Shown one piece after another: positions 35,414 to 46,800 of a stretch of 48,087 bases of DNA (position 1 is its first letter; each line of letters begins with the position of its first letter). The notes beneath the pieces are model-generated. The model was given only the letters and a program-made list of their open reading frames with translations, had not been told where the DNA came from and did no database searches. Made by a program: the position numbers and the translations under genes. Source of the stretch: Candidatus Woesearchaeota archaeon (lineage in GTDB: Archaea > Nanobdellota > Nanobdellia > Woesearchaeales > BM511); contig JAAOYB010000006.1 in assembly GCA_018221135.1 (NCBI GenBank), positions 1 to 48,087 on the forward strand, read 5' to 3'.

Positions 35414-37654
35414 TTAGTTTGTTATTATGTTGTTTTCTAACTGCTTATTCTTGGTTATGCTAATCACCTTTTTTTGGTTCTCGTTTCTCTCATGTCTTAC
35501 TTTTAGGCTCATCCCCCCTCCCCCAAAAGATTTGTCTTCTATTACTATGTGGGGGTCGCTTATGATTATCCTCGCGTTTCCTGGCTTATTACTGTAGGCG
35601 TTTATCCTGGCAAAGAGGAGGTTTAAGAATAAGTCTTGGTTGAACCACCACTCCTTGTTCTCCAAGTTTGATAACTCCTTTGTTAAAAACAATAGTTTCT
35701 TATCCTCGTGGCCAGTTGTAAAACCGATACTGTTTGAGGTGATATATGTGTTGTTCTGGTTTTGGCTCATCAACCCAATCTTTAGAGTTGAAGTATTTGC
35801 ATAAATGGTTTGGTGAGTGGTTGTTGGAGTTAAGCCTCCTTCTTGGTAACTAGCTGTGAAGTTAAGGCGTTTGTTGTATAAGGTGATGTCATAGCCGCTT
35901 ATTGACAATGTATAAGTACCTGGTATCAGCGGTGTTTTTATGCTTAGGACGTATCTGCCTGAATCATTGGTTTGTTTCACCCCATACATTATGTTCTCTC
36001 CGTTAAGGGTGATGTTGAAGTCTCTGTTCTCAAAGCCGTACGCGTCGTTTGAAAGATTTATTTCTTGGTTTATGACAAACCCCGCGTATGAATTAATACT
36101 TGATGGGCTGATAACATTAGGTGTTTGTGGAGTAACATTATAATTTAGTGGTCCTATGAGTCTCTGATTCTTTTTTTCGTCCTCGCACATGATATAAACC
36201 CAAAAGTTTTGGGTGAGGCGCGTCTCGTGGTACGTGCTGTTTGTAAAGATGAATTCTATGTATTTCGCGTCGTACTGATAACACGTTGCGGTCTCATCAG
36301 TTACTAATGATATTAAGGAATAGTCTTTTGTGATGTTCGATGAGTTCTTCGGGCTTATTATCGTGATGTTTGGTGGTTGCGTATCGATTAGTCCTTCTTC
36401 CTCGTTTGACCACAAACTTTCTAAGCCGACGTTGTTTACTGCTTTTACCCTCGCGTAATAAGTGCCTGGTGTAGGTATTAAGAAATCCGCGTAGTAAACC
36501 CCTGGCGTTGTGATGTTTGTCTCGTTTATCGGACTAGTGAAATCTCCTTCTGTGTCTGAGAGTTGAACTACGAAGTGATCAATCCCGGATAAGTCGTCTA
36601 AAGCCTCCCAATTAAACGTTAAGTTGTTACTCGTAGCGTATTGAATCCCGCTAATCAGTGTCGGCTTATTAGGTGGCGTCCTGTCTATTAAGAACCAGTA
36701 CTGCGTCGTGCTCGATGGGTTCTTTGCTTCATCAAATGCTTTGATTGTAAAGTAATACGTGCCGTCACTAGATAACGTAAATGTTTTGTTCGTATGAAAC
36801 TGTGTTAGGCCAAGCGTTCCTTCTGCTACGTTATCTGGTGTTGTGCTTATGTCTTGGCTTAGAGTATAACTGTAACCCCCTATCGAAGAAATCGCGTCGT
36901 TTGCACTCCAATTAAAAAACACAGAATTGCTATTATGGTAACTTAGCTGATCCAAACTACTTGATATGCTCGGCGCGGATGGGTTGTCTTGGTCTATTAT
37001 TATGTTACGTGATGAAGTATTAGTTAGTCCTGCGCTGTTAGTAGTTCTTACTTCTATGGTTACGTCATCTAAGTGGTTCACGCTGATATTGAATGTGTTC
37101 TCGTACGTGTTCGTAACAGTCCAAGTTATTTGAGGAATACTGTTCCTACTTATTTGGTACTCATAAACCAAAGGTATCTGTAAAATCTCGGATTCTGGGT
37201 CGGTTGAGGGGTCGAAACTAAAAGTTATAGCGCCGTCTTTTTCGTAGTCAGAAACGGTGATGATAGGCCTGGTTGGCGGCGTGGTATCCAACCCTGCGCC
37301 GGTGTAATTATAGTATATGGTGTCGTTGTATTTGTTTATTGTGTCATCTGTGTGGTTTATTTGTATGTATACTGTTTTTAGCCCTGTGCCTGTTGTGAGC
37401 ACCCAATACTTTCTCTCCGTGCACCCTTCAAACAATGTGTATGAGATGTCATTGTTTGAATACGCGCAAGTATTAGCGTCTGCGTCGAGTGTTATGTTTA
37501 GCGCCACGGTTCGAGTAGCGGTGTATTCCTGATTAGTTTGGTCGATGCCTGTCAATCCTAAGTTCTCAATATTTATTCCTTCACCTAAAACTAAGACTGC
37601 TTGGAGTACTAATAAAATTAGTAATGTCACCACTTTTCTTTTTTTTATCCTCAT
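35414..37654 (-). CDS. Large surface protein with Ig/Fn3-like repeats
   Basis: Signal peptide; repeated PPTRPIITVSDYEKDGAITFSFDPSTDPESE, DRTPPNKPTLISGI...FNWEALDDLSGIDHFVVQLSD; many N-x-S/T sequons. Confidence 0.7.
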   Translation of the reverse strand: MRIKKRKVVTLLILLVLQAVLVLGEGINIENLGLTGIDQTNQEYTATRTVALNITLDADANTCAYSNNDISYTLFEGCTERKYWVLTTGTGLKTVYIQINHTDDTINKYNDTIYYNYTGAGLDTTPPTRPIITVSDYEKDGAITFSFDPSTDPESEILQIPLVYEYQISRNSIPQITWTVTNTYENTFNISVNHLDDVTIEVRTTNSAGLTNTSSRNIIIDQDNPSAPSISSSLDQLSYHNSNSVFFNWSANDAISSIGGYSYTLSQDISTTPDNVAEGTLGLTQFHTNKTFTLSSDGTYYFTIKAFDEAKNPSSTTQYWFLIDRTPPNKPTLISGIQYATSNNLTFNWEALDDLSGIDHFVVQLSDTEGDFTSPINETNITTPGVYYADFLIPTPGTYYARVKAVNNVGLESLWSNEEEGLIDTQPPNITIISPKNSSNITKDYSLISLVTDETATCYQYDAKYIEFIFTNSTYHETRLTQNFWVYIMCEDEKKNQRLIGPLNYNVTPQTPNVISPSSINSYAGFVINQEINLSNDAYGFENRDFNITLNGENIMYGVKQTNDSGRYVLSIKTPLIPGTYTLSISGYDITLYNKRLNFTASYQEGGLTPTTTHQTIYANTSTLKIGLMSQNQNNTYITSNSIGFTTGHEDKKLLFLTKELSNLENKEWWFNQDLFLNLLFARINAYSNKPGNARIIISDPHIVIEDKSFGGGGMSLKVRHERNENQKKVISITKNKQLENNIITN

Positions 37655-40600
37655 ATTTTTTCTATTCTGATAATCGTGTTATTATTCTCGTCTAATCCCT
37701 CGTTTATTATTATGATGTTAAAGTAGCCTCTGGCGACGCCCAGACCCCTCACTAGTATGCTTTGGTAGTTTAGTATTTGTCGTAAGACGTACTCTTCTTG
37801 GCTCACTCCGAAACCCGCTGTTTCGTCTAGGAATTCTTCTCTGTTTAGAAGTCTGTTCTTGTTATTTGCGCTTATCTCGTTAGTTGTGAAGAAGAGATAT
37901 GATTGATCTTCTGGGCCTCTATTCGCGGTTATCCAAGAATTATTTGTCTTAATTATTGCTTTTGTGCTTGAAGCCGCGACACCTATCTTAGTTGTTCCGT
38001 TCTCTACGTAGGCAAGGTTGGATTTTTCAACCACTCCGCTTATAGGAGCAGCGTATTCAACTGTGAAGCTAAGAGCGTTCATGAACAATGTTTCTGTGTC
38101 TTCTACGCCTCCAACTCGTATCCTAAGCGCGTAAACCCCTCTATCCACTACAGGATTCATTATTATGGTGTACTCTCCTTTGTTTTTATCGATTATTGAG
38201 TAATCGTTTCTGTTTATTCTTTCTCCATCTATGCTTATCTCAAAGTCTGAGTGCTTAATGCTTGTGAGGTTATCTGCTGTGAGATTAAAAATTATTTTTT
38301 GCCCATAATAATACGGGCCGCCTAAAAATATGTTAATACTACCTGGGTCTGTACTCACCACAATAAAAACTATGTTTTTTGATACTATGTAGCCGTAAGC
38401 GTCTTGACACGTTACTTCTATACTCTTAGACCCGTTTGAGAATTTTATCATAGTCTCATGGTACTCGCTTTGTGTGAACACGAAATCTTTTGTTGTTTGG
38501 TTCTCAGAACAAGTCGCTTCTCTGTTTGTTGTCGCTCGAATTATTGTTTCTTGCTTGGTATTCGTGCTGTTTGGCGATACTGTTAATATCTCCAAGGGTG
38601 TTAAACTTATCTGGGCGCTTGAGGCGTTATTACTTGCTTTGTCTACACTAATTATTTCTACGTTGTAGTTGCCTATTAACAAACTTGTGAACTCGTAGTA
38701 AGTGTTAGTAGTGTTAGTAGTGTTGATTAACAAGTTATATTCATCATATAATCTTATTATGTAATAGTCCACTCCGCTTAGAGCGTCAGATGATGCTTTC
38801 CATGTAGCGTTGTAAACACCGGCGTCTACATACAGAGCAACGTTATATGGTAAGGGGGGTGTTGGCGGTGTTTTGTCAACTCCTAAGAACCCTTGGTGAG
38901 TTGTTGCTCCGTTGTTTTCTGCGTTGTCTACTGCTTTGATGTGCGCGTAGTACTTGCCTTCTTCTTCTATTATTGTTATTGTAGTGTTCGTGGTGTCTAC
39001 CGCGTCATCCGGGGTGGTTAGAGGTGATTCGTCTATTACGTAGCTGTAGCCTTTCACTCCGCTTATGTTATCATTACCACTCCAGTTAATGTTGATTACT
39101 CCTGTGTTCGTCCAAGTGTTTGGTTGGGGGCTGCTAGTGGCTGATGGGATTACTGGTGGCGTGAAATCAGTGATTATCCCATCAGACCAAGCAGTCCTGT
39201 TAAGATCGCTAGGATTCCTAGCCCTTACCTCTACTTTGTACTCATGGTTTTCTATGAGTGACAAATTAGTGATCGTTACTTCTCTACTATTTCCGTTATA
39301 CGCCCATGAATTATTAACGTAAGACGTAGTGGTTTCATCGTAAACCCTATAGAAATACGTGATTGCGAGTCCTAACTTCTTTGTTTGTTCATCAGAGGCG
39401 TCTTGCCAACTAAACGTTAGGTTGTTGTCTGAGTTGGTGTAGTCTCCCTCATCATAGACGTTGAAACTCGCAGGAGTGTCTGTGCCTAAGCCTTCCCCTG
39501 TTTCAGAGTAAATTATTGAAGCACTAGCATCAGTTATTACACCAGCGTCAAGTCCTGAATGATTTATCTGAGCGTACACAGTTTTTACGCCGAAACCATC
39601 AGTTAACTGCCACGCCTTTGTGTTTGCGCATCCCTGCCAAACAGTCCAACTCGCTGCGTCGTTTGAGTACCTGCACTGATACGCCGAAGGAGTCGTCGTA
39701 ACTATTAACAACACGTTTTTGTTAGTGGTGATTTGCGTGTCTCCTTCCACGCCGGGTATTCCTAGGCTTTGTATACTGATTCCTTCTGAGACATTAACTA
39801 TTAATGTGTTCGTGCCTGTCTCGTTGTAGTTTCCTGCTATGTCAAAGCAACCAATACTCCATGAGTAAGTGTTGTTTCTAAACGCTACGCTTATAGTTTG
39901 GTTAACGTCTCTTGTAGGATTGTACTCTGTGGTGTTTATGGTGTTGTTTATTATCACTGAGCAGTTCTGTATTGAGTGATTGTCACTTACTACGTATTTG
40001 AAGTTCGTGGTGTATCTGTATTCTTCAACCCAGAAACTCGGGGGTGAAGTGAGAGTTATGTTTGGTGGCGTGTTATCCACTATTACCAAGAAACTTTGTG
40101 AAGTGCTGTAATTGTACGAGTCGTATAACCTACAGTAAATGTTTCTGTCTGAGTCGTCGTTCCAGAAAGTGTTGTTGAAAGTGCATGTCCTGTTAGTGGT
40201 TCCGATTGTTGAGTTGCAAATATTGTTTGTTGTCGGAGCGTCTCCGCACATCATCTCGAATGCGTCTCCGTCTCTGTCGTAAGCGTCTGTGCTCGTAATT
40301 GTTACGTTAGCGTAATATTTGAACGCGCTTGGAGTGATGTTGATGCCTGTTAGTATCGGCGGAGCATTAACTATTTGGATTGTTAAGTTAACACTTGGTC
40401 CAAAAAGGTACGAGTCGTACGGAGTTACTTTGATTGTTACGTTGTCGAAGCGGTTATAAGCATCTTTTGTGAACGTCACGTAGTTATTGCTTGTTTGCCC
40501 GCTCGTGTTGAGGGCTCCGTTGACGTACCATTCATAATATGTTATTTCTGGGTCGCTAGGATCTGCGTCGTTGAAAACCCATGATGCGTTTAGGTCATCG

Positions 40601-41532
40601 TTTCTAGTAGCTGGTTGAGGCGATATGTTCAGATTGGTTATGTAGGGTCTTTTATCTGCGTAAACCCATGTTACTACTTGGTTATCGATGTTGTATTTGC
40701 TCGTGTTGATTCTTAGTGTGTAATTCCCGCTAGTAGTTGGTGCTGGTAGGTTGAAGTAGAAATAATTATTGGCCTGATGAACACCTGTTTGGTTGTAGGA
40801 GTTGTTAAAGTAGACGTCGTAAGTTTCCCCTGATAGATTAAGGTAGTATGTTTGTGCGTTTCCACTCATATTGAATTGGTTGCCTACCTCGATTACTTGG
40901 TCTTCTAGCACTAAGTTAATGTAGCTTATCAGGTCTGCTACGAAACTCGCGTTGTACGTATCTGTTTGTCCTGTGTCGTCGAGTGCTAATATGGTGTAGT
41001 TTACTAGTCCCGCCCACGCGTTGTTTGTCGTTCTTGTTAAGGTGTAGTCTATGTTTCCGATTCGGTTTAGTAACCCACTCCAGAGTATTCCTCCTGTTGA
41101 GTTGTAGAAAGTCACGCTCGTGTTTTCTATGTCTTCTTCTACCACTGTGGCGTTGAGTGTGAAGTCATCGCCGATGTTAAGATAATTGTTTGTGTCGATT
41201 ATTTGCGAAGTCGCTGTTTCATATAGTGTGGCTATTGTGATGTTTGGTGGGTAGTCGATGTTTGCTACGTGGATGTACCCTAAGAAAACAGTTGTTTGTA
41301 CTAGTTGGTCGCTTCCTTTGCCTGTAGGCGTTGGTGTTAGGCTGAGTTGCGCTTCGTAATCTGGATTGTTCGTCGCGTTTTTTTCTCCTAGTGGAGTGAT
41401 GTCAGCGATGAATATTGTGTAATCAGCGCCTACTCCGTGGATAGAATTAATAGTTTGTGTGTTTAGTGTTATAATTATTGTTAAGAATAAAAGTATTATT
41501 ACTAGTTTTTGGGTTAATTTCCACGCCACCAT
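37651..41532 (-). CDS. Giant surface protein with Ig/Fn3-like repeats, paralogue of 35414-37654
   Basis: Signal peptide; DKTPPTPPLPYNVALYVDAGVYNATWKASSDALSGVDYYIIRLYDE; shared GVKTVYAQINHS module with the downstream gene; overlaps it by 4 bp. Confidence 0.7.
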   Translation of the reverse strand: MVAWKLTQKLVIILLFLTIIITLNTQTINSIHGVGADYTIFIADITPLGEKNATNNPDYEAQLSLTPTPTGKGSDQLVQTTVFLGYIHVANIDYPPNITIATLYETATSQIIDTNNYLNIGDDFTLNATVVEEDIENTSVTFYNSTGGILWSGLLNRIGNIDYTLTRTTNNAWAGLVNYTILALDDTGQTDTYNASFVADLISYINLVLEDQVIEVGNQFNMSGNAQTYYLNLSGETYDVYFNNSYNQTGVHQANNYFYFNLPAPTTSGNYTLRINTSKYNIDNQVVTWVYADKRPYITNLNISPQPATRNDDLNASWVFNDADPSDPEITYYEWYVNGALNTSGQTSNNYVTFTKDAYNRFDNVTIKVTPYDSYLFGPSVNLTIQIVNAPPILTGINITPSAFKYYANVTITSTDAYDRDGDAFEMMCGDAPTTNNICNSTIGTTNRTCTFNNTFWNDDSDRNIYCRLYDSYNYSTSQSFLVIVDNTPPNITLTSPPSFWVEEYRYTTNFKYVVSDNHSIQNCSVIINNTINTTEYNPTRDVNQTISVAFRNNTYSWSIGCFDIAGNYNETGTNTLIVNVSEGISIQSLGIPGVEGDTQITTNKNVLLIVTTTPSAYQCRYSNDAASWTVWQGCANTKAWQLTDGFGVKTVYAQINHSGLDAGVITDASASIIYSETGEGLGTDTPASFNVYDEGDYTNSDNNLTFSWQDASDEQTKKLGLAITYFYRVYDETTTSYVNNSWAYNGNSREVTITNLSLIENHEYKVEVRARNPSDLNRTAWSDGIITDFTPPVIPSATSSPQPNTWTNTGVININWSGNDNISGVKGYSYVIDESPLTTPDDAVDTTNTTITIIEEEGKYYAHIKAVDNAENNGATTHQGFLGVDKTPPTPPLPYNVALYVDAGVYNATWKASSDALSGVDYYIIRLYDEYNLLINTTNTTNTYYEFTSLLIGNYNVEIISVDKASNNASSAQISLTPLEILTVSPNSTNTKQETIIRATTNREATCSENQTTKDFVFTQSEYHETMIKFSNGSKSIEVTCQDAYGYIVSKNIVFIVVSTDPGSINIFLGGPYYYGQKIIFNLTADNLTSIKHSDFEISIDGERINRNDYSIIDKNKGEYTIIMNPVVDRGVYALRIRVGGVEDTETLFMNALSFTVEYAAPISGVVEKSNLAYVENGTTKIGVAASSTKAIIKTNNSWITANRGPEDQSYLFFTTNEISANNKNRLLNREEFLDETAGFGVSQEEYVLRQILNYQSILVRGLGVARGYFNIIIINEGLDENNNTIIRIEKI

Positions 41533-41631
41533 ATTTTTTTAACCCTGAAAAATGTATGGTGTTATCTATGTGGAAGAGGGTTTTTAAACTTATCGGAAAA
41601 AAAAGAATAAGAAAAAAATTTAATTAAAAAT

Positions 41632-41952
41632 TTATTGTTGTGCTGGTTGTTGTCCTTGTTGTTGTGTTAGGACTTGTTCTAGGCACGCCACGTCCGCCAC
41701 TCGTCTCGTCGTGTTCCCTAGGTTTATAGTTGTTATTTGGCATTCGTTTGTTCCTTGATAGATTTGTACTAGGCTGTCTGTTATTCCTTGGTTATACCCA
41801 GCGTTTAGGTATTCGTTTATCTTTGCGTCTCTTGCCTCTGCGTATTTCCCGTAAGCCCAGACACCTCCCATAACCACAATGATTCCTAGTAATACTAGTG
41901 TTGTTATCTTGTAGAAGTCTGTGTCTTTACTTTCTTTTTTCTTAGCATACAT
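41632..41952 (-). CDS. Single-TM secreted/anchored protein
   Basis: DFYKITTLVLLGIIVVMGGVWAYGKY TM, two Cys in C-terminal part, Gln-rich tail. Confidence 0.55.
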   Translation of the reverse strand: MYAKKKESKDTDFYKITTLVLLGIIVVMGGVWAYGKYAEARDAKINEYLNAGYNQGITDSLVQIYQGTNECQITTINLGNTTRRVADVACLEQVLTQQQGQQPAQQ

Positions 41953-42025
41953 AATAATTAATCCTCCATCACCCCAAATTTATTCTTTTTTTGTTGGTGT
42001 TATATATAAGTCTTATTATTTTTTT

Positions 42026-42355
42026 TTAGGAGTATGGCTGCGTTGGTGGCGTGAAATCAGTAGTCCACCTAGCCACTCCTTTAGATACTCTTACTTCATC
42101 TATTAAGCCTTTGTAATTATCGCCAATTAATATGTTGGTTGGGTAATTGGCGGGTCTGTCCGTGTCAGTTGTTGAGTCTTCTAGTACTCCATCAACGAAT
42201 AAGTAATAATTATCGCCGTCTTCAACTACTGCTATGTGATGCCAACCTCCATAAGAAATCGCCGACCCTGTTAACTGAACAAGGGTTGTTGGGACATCAT
42301 TAGTAATGATGAATGAAGGAGTAAAATCTGTGTCTTGAATAACTCTTAGATACAT
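42026..42355 (-). pseudogene. C-terminal LamG half-domain, frameshifted continuation of the upstream ORF
   Basis: LTGSAISYGGWHHIAVVEDGDNYYLFVDGVLEDSTT...LIGDNYKGLIDEVRVSKGVARW completes the LamG domain begun in 42300-43658; G7 run (plus C7, 42357-42363) at the junction. Confidence 0.65.
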
Positions 42356-43853
42356 ACCCCCCCATTAAACCAGTGGTTTGTGCATAAATCATTCCAGTAT
42401 TTATGTTGTATTCAGGCTTAACCCATGCTTCTATAGTCCATACGCCTCCTGATAAGTCAAAGTCTGAATGGTCATTCATATATAAATAAGACAGTAGTGT
42501 CGTGTCAAAATATGCTGAATGAGTTGCGAACTTATACTCTGTATCATTAAAAGTTACTGCGCCCCCATTTGTTAAAGTATGCGAGCTTCCAGTATCATCT
42601 AATAATTCATTATCGAAATGCCAACCTCCAACGTCATAAGAATCATAACTGTAAGGATTACTAGCGCTTCCCCCTCCCGCTAAGTTTATAGTGAACTTAG
42701 CAAGTAAGAACTCTTGATAGGGGGGGTTTGTTGTAGAAGTTGTTATGTCTCTGTAACCAGCTACGTATAAAGAGTTGTTATTTGCGTCTAGGTCTAGTGC
42801 GTATGCATATTCATTTTTTTGGCTTCCCCATGTATAATTCATAAATATTTCATCTGTTGATATATCATATCCTAGAAGCCATAAGTCATAGCCGTGAAAT
42901 TCCGTCATGCTTGACGCTGCAACGTATAATTTATTGTTATGTATTAAGATGTCTTTTGCTACATCATCAAGGCCGTTGTCGTAAGTTTTGCTCCATACTA
43001 GGTTTCCATTTGATTGGTCTATTTTTAGTAGTAAAACATCTCTTGTTCCTTCATTATTTGTTGTGTGCCCTACAGCGTATAAGTACCCGTTTTGGTCGCT
43101 TACTAAACCCTTACCTCTATCATCATTTTGAGTCGAATAAGTAGTGTTCCAAATCTGTGCGCCGTTACTAGGGTTTAGTTTAAATACTTTAAAGTCATAG
43201 TTATTATTTTCATCATAACCAACTGCGTATAAGTCTTCGTTCTCATCCAAAGTTGCTTTATTAAATTTTTGTTCTACCCCTGTTAATCCAAATTTTTGGT
43301 TCCATACAACACCTGTGCCCTGGTTGTATTTTAATACTCTATAATTATAAGGTGGGGCTCCTGAATTTTCTTCTACCCTACCTACTAAGTAAAAATTATC
43401 TGATGAATCCTTTGTAAAACCATGTGACATGTCTCTTCCAGTAATTCCTGACGTGTTTTTTCCTATGTACGAACCTGTTAGTGAGTATTCTGCGAAGTTA
43501 AAATCCCAGCAGCAGTATCTGCCAACAGAGTATACTCTGCTTTTTGATTCATCTATTATTAATTCTCTTCCATCTTCATCTGTCGCCCAATTTCTTTGGT
43601 CTTGCCAGTCTAATGTGCTATTCGCTAGTATTTTTGCTATGTAGAAATCATCTACCACACCACTCCCATATTCGACTCCAGTAACGTAAGCATCCCCATT
43701 ACTATCTACTCCAACATCATATAATATGTCTATGTTAGTTCCTCCCCACGTCTTTTCCCATTCTAATTCTATGTTGGTGTGAGGCTTCTTAGAGCGTACG
43801 TATCTATTTTTCCTCTGTACAACTCTTTTATTTCTTCTTCGCTTAGTGCTTCG
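42300..43853 (-). pseudogene. Beta-propeller (SBBP-like) plus start of LamG domain; reading frame open from 43853 but without an upstream start codon
   Basis: Frame reads KKPHTNIELEWEKTWGGTNIDILYDVGVDSNGDAYVTGVEYG into MVDDFYIAK...; repeats like LDENEDLYAVGYDENNNYDFKVFKLNPSNGAQIWNTTY. Confidence 0.6.
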
Positions 43854-46800
43854 TCATATATTACTACTTCGTCGACTGAGCCGTTGAATGGAGTGAGAGG
43901 ACCACTTGATCTATTAAATAAACCTATTATAGGAGAATAATCTCCAGGGCTAGCAGCTACTACATCGTCGAAGAAAGCATCTAATCTACAACCATACCCC
44001 CCAGGATTTATAAGGGTTTGATTAATACCATTTATGTAAATCTCAGGGTGTACACCATCCTGATTGACAACTACATGATTCCATTTATCCCAGTTAATCT
44101 TTCCAGTGGTTTGTTGTTGAATCCACCAACCAGCTGTACAAGGAGCACCTCCCCTAACATAAAAAGCTATTATCCCTGTAGAGTCAATTACCAGCTGAAC
44201 GTATTGGCTCGTGTGTGTGAGTTTTGTGTAATGAAATATTGTATAAGATAACCCTGTGTTTTTTGGTTTAACCCACATGCTTACCGCTCCTTCATTAAGA
44301 TTATTTAAGATATTATCTGGGGCGTATATACCTTGTAAATTATCAGCGTCGAAATCCATTGCTCCGCTTCCTAATTTCTTATAATTAGTATTATAAGCTG
44401 GGCAAGTAGCTCCGCTACAGCTACCTGCTCTGTTTAGGTGGATTTCTTGTATTTCTTTTTCGGTTAATTCCCTATTAAAAACAGCGAATTCGTCAATGTA
44501 ACCATTAAAATTATGACTTGATCCACTCCAACCACCTAGGTAAGCTAAGTTCGCAGTGCTGCTTGGAATATCTAAAGTCCCCTCTTTTTTTAAGATTCCA
44601 TTAATATATATTTTGGTAGTGTCTGCGGTGTTGTGTGTTATTGCTACATGATACCACTCATTTGAGTTAAGTGCATCAGAGAAGTTTATCTCTATCGCCG
44701 CCCATGGACTTGCTCCGGATTCTATTCCTATTGTGTTTGTTAATTGAGATCTTATCCATAAATTATATGGTTTTGAATAAATCGCGTTTCGCGTAGTGCT
44801 GCCTTGTATGTTAACCCAGAAACTGAAAGTAAAATCATTGTATACATTCAATGAACTCGTAGTACCTGAAAGAGTTACATAATCACTTCCTGATAAGCTG
44901 AAGTCTCCTGCGTGGCTGCCAAAAACTGAATTAGTAGTAAATGTTGCTCCTGTAGAAGTACCATTATAAGTTGGCGTAGATGAATCTAACCAGTCATTAT
45001 TCATATGATACAAAGCTAATGCGTCTGAGTAAGGGACTATTTCTGTTTGTCTTCCACTCATATCATACGCGCCTATTCCTTTAGCGTACATCTCCTTTAC
45101 TTCTTTTTCACTAAGACTCCTATTATATATTGCTACTTCGTCCATTTCTCCTTGGAACATGTCAGTATCTTCTCCTAAAGTCAGGCGGTGTTTCCACATA
45201 CCTATCCTTGCATCAAAATCTGTTGTGTGCACCATTGCCCCTCCATCACCTGAGTAAATAGTGCTAGGGTCAAGTTCTCCATTAATATAGATATCCATGT
45301 CTTGCGCTCCTCTTATTACTCCTACGACGTGATTCCACTCTCCTATAATTACATCAGATACACCATCATATGATCTTATAGTGCTGCTGCGGGTTCCACT
45401 TCCATCACCATAATTTAATGTTATCTTATTTTCAGAGTTTAGTAACATCCAAAAACCATAATAATTATCACTGATACTTCCCGTGCCCATATCGCTGCTA
45501 AAAATTCCTTGGTCTTTTGATACTTCTGGACGTATCCAAGCAGAGATGCTCAAAGGCAAGTATAAGTTATCAAGTTCTTCTTTACCAAGGCTGATGTAAT
45601 CATCTATGCCATCAAAAATATAAGATCCACCTATCTTTCCATATTCTACTTTATTTGTTTGGTCGCCAAGCCAGTATTCTCCGTGGTTTTCTGAGCTGCT
45701 GCTATCGTAGAAGTCTGTTCCTCTTTTATAAACCTCATTTATTTCTTCAGCTGATAATGGGTAATCATAAATTAATACTTCATCAATTAATCCAGCGAAG
45801 TACTCTGCTGAGTTCCCTGGATTCATACCTATAGTTATAGGGTTTGTTCCTACGTTGTAACCATAATCAGTAGTAGTGTATATTTCAACGCCGTTCTTGT
45901 AAACTTTTGTGCCGGGTAATAATGTCGTTCCGAACACGCCACAGATGTGCTGCCAACTGTTCAGGTCGACTGGGTCTCTCGTATCATCTGAGCCTGCCCC
46001 TGTAAAAACATACCATGTTCCTCCTTCTCTAAGAATTCCCCAATCAAATCCTCCGCTGTCTGTTGAGATAAGTTGGTGTTCACCACCACTAGTGCTTGTA
46101 GGATAAACCCAAGCACAAAACGTCGCTGCAGTACCTGCTCCGCTTTGATCAATCATAAGAGGAGTTGATACATAATCGTTTACTCCATCAAAACTATATG
46201 CTCCTCCTATCTTGCCATCACTTGTATAAGCAGGGCAACTAGTCCCTGTGCAGCTACCATTATTCTCGTTTCCGCTGCTGTCATAGAGAGGTGCTTTTCT
46301 TATAGCATATATTTCTTCTACTTCTGTTTGGCTTAGTGCTTTAGTAAAAATTATTAGTTCATCCATAACTCCTATCATATTATTGCCAAGAGTAAAAGCA
46401 TTTGAGTTATCATCTGTAGCTGAAGGGATTGTTCCTGAATAAGACAATGTTTGTTCCTGGCCATTAAGGTATAATTTTAAGCGTTCAGCATTGGTTGCTT
46501 TACTTCCGTTAAACACCATAACAACATGATAAAACAATCCTTCTGAGACAACCGCAGGAGAAGTATAACCATATGTGTTGACTCCCCCTGAAGAGAGAAG
46601 GACATATAATCCACCATTATATTCTTGAATGCTATTCCTGTCCCCTGACCCTGCTCCTTTATAATGATAGGATCTCCAAATACTATCAACTATGTCAATC
46701 CTAGCCCAATAACTAATGGTGAGTTCTGAAGCAGCATCCATTTCATCTAGGTCTCCTGCGTTTATATTGTCTGCTCCATCAAAACTAAAACCTCCATCGA

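Noticed and set aside
42720-42726. G7 run as another phase-variable tract
   Set aside because: The propeller reading frame (TTNPPYQEFLLAKF) continues normally on both sides, so no disruption is seen.
43800-43820. Programmed -1 ribosomal frameshift at GGA AAA ATA
   Set aside because: Not a canonical X XXY YYZ slippery heptamer and no obvious downstream pseudoknot; a one-base indel explains it better.
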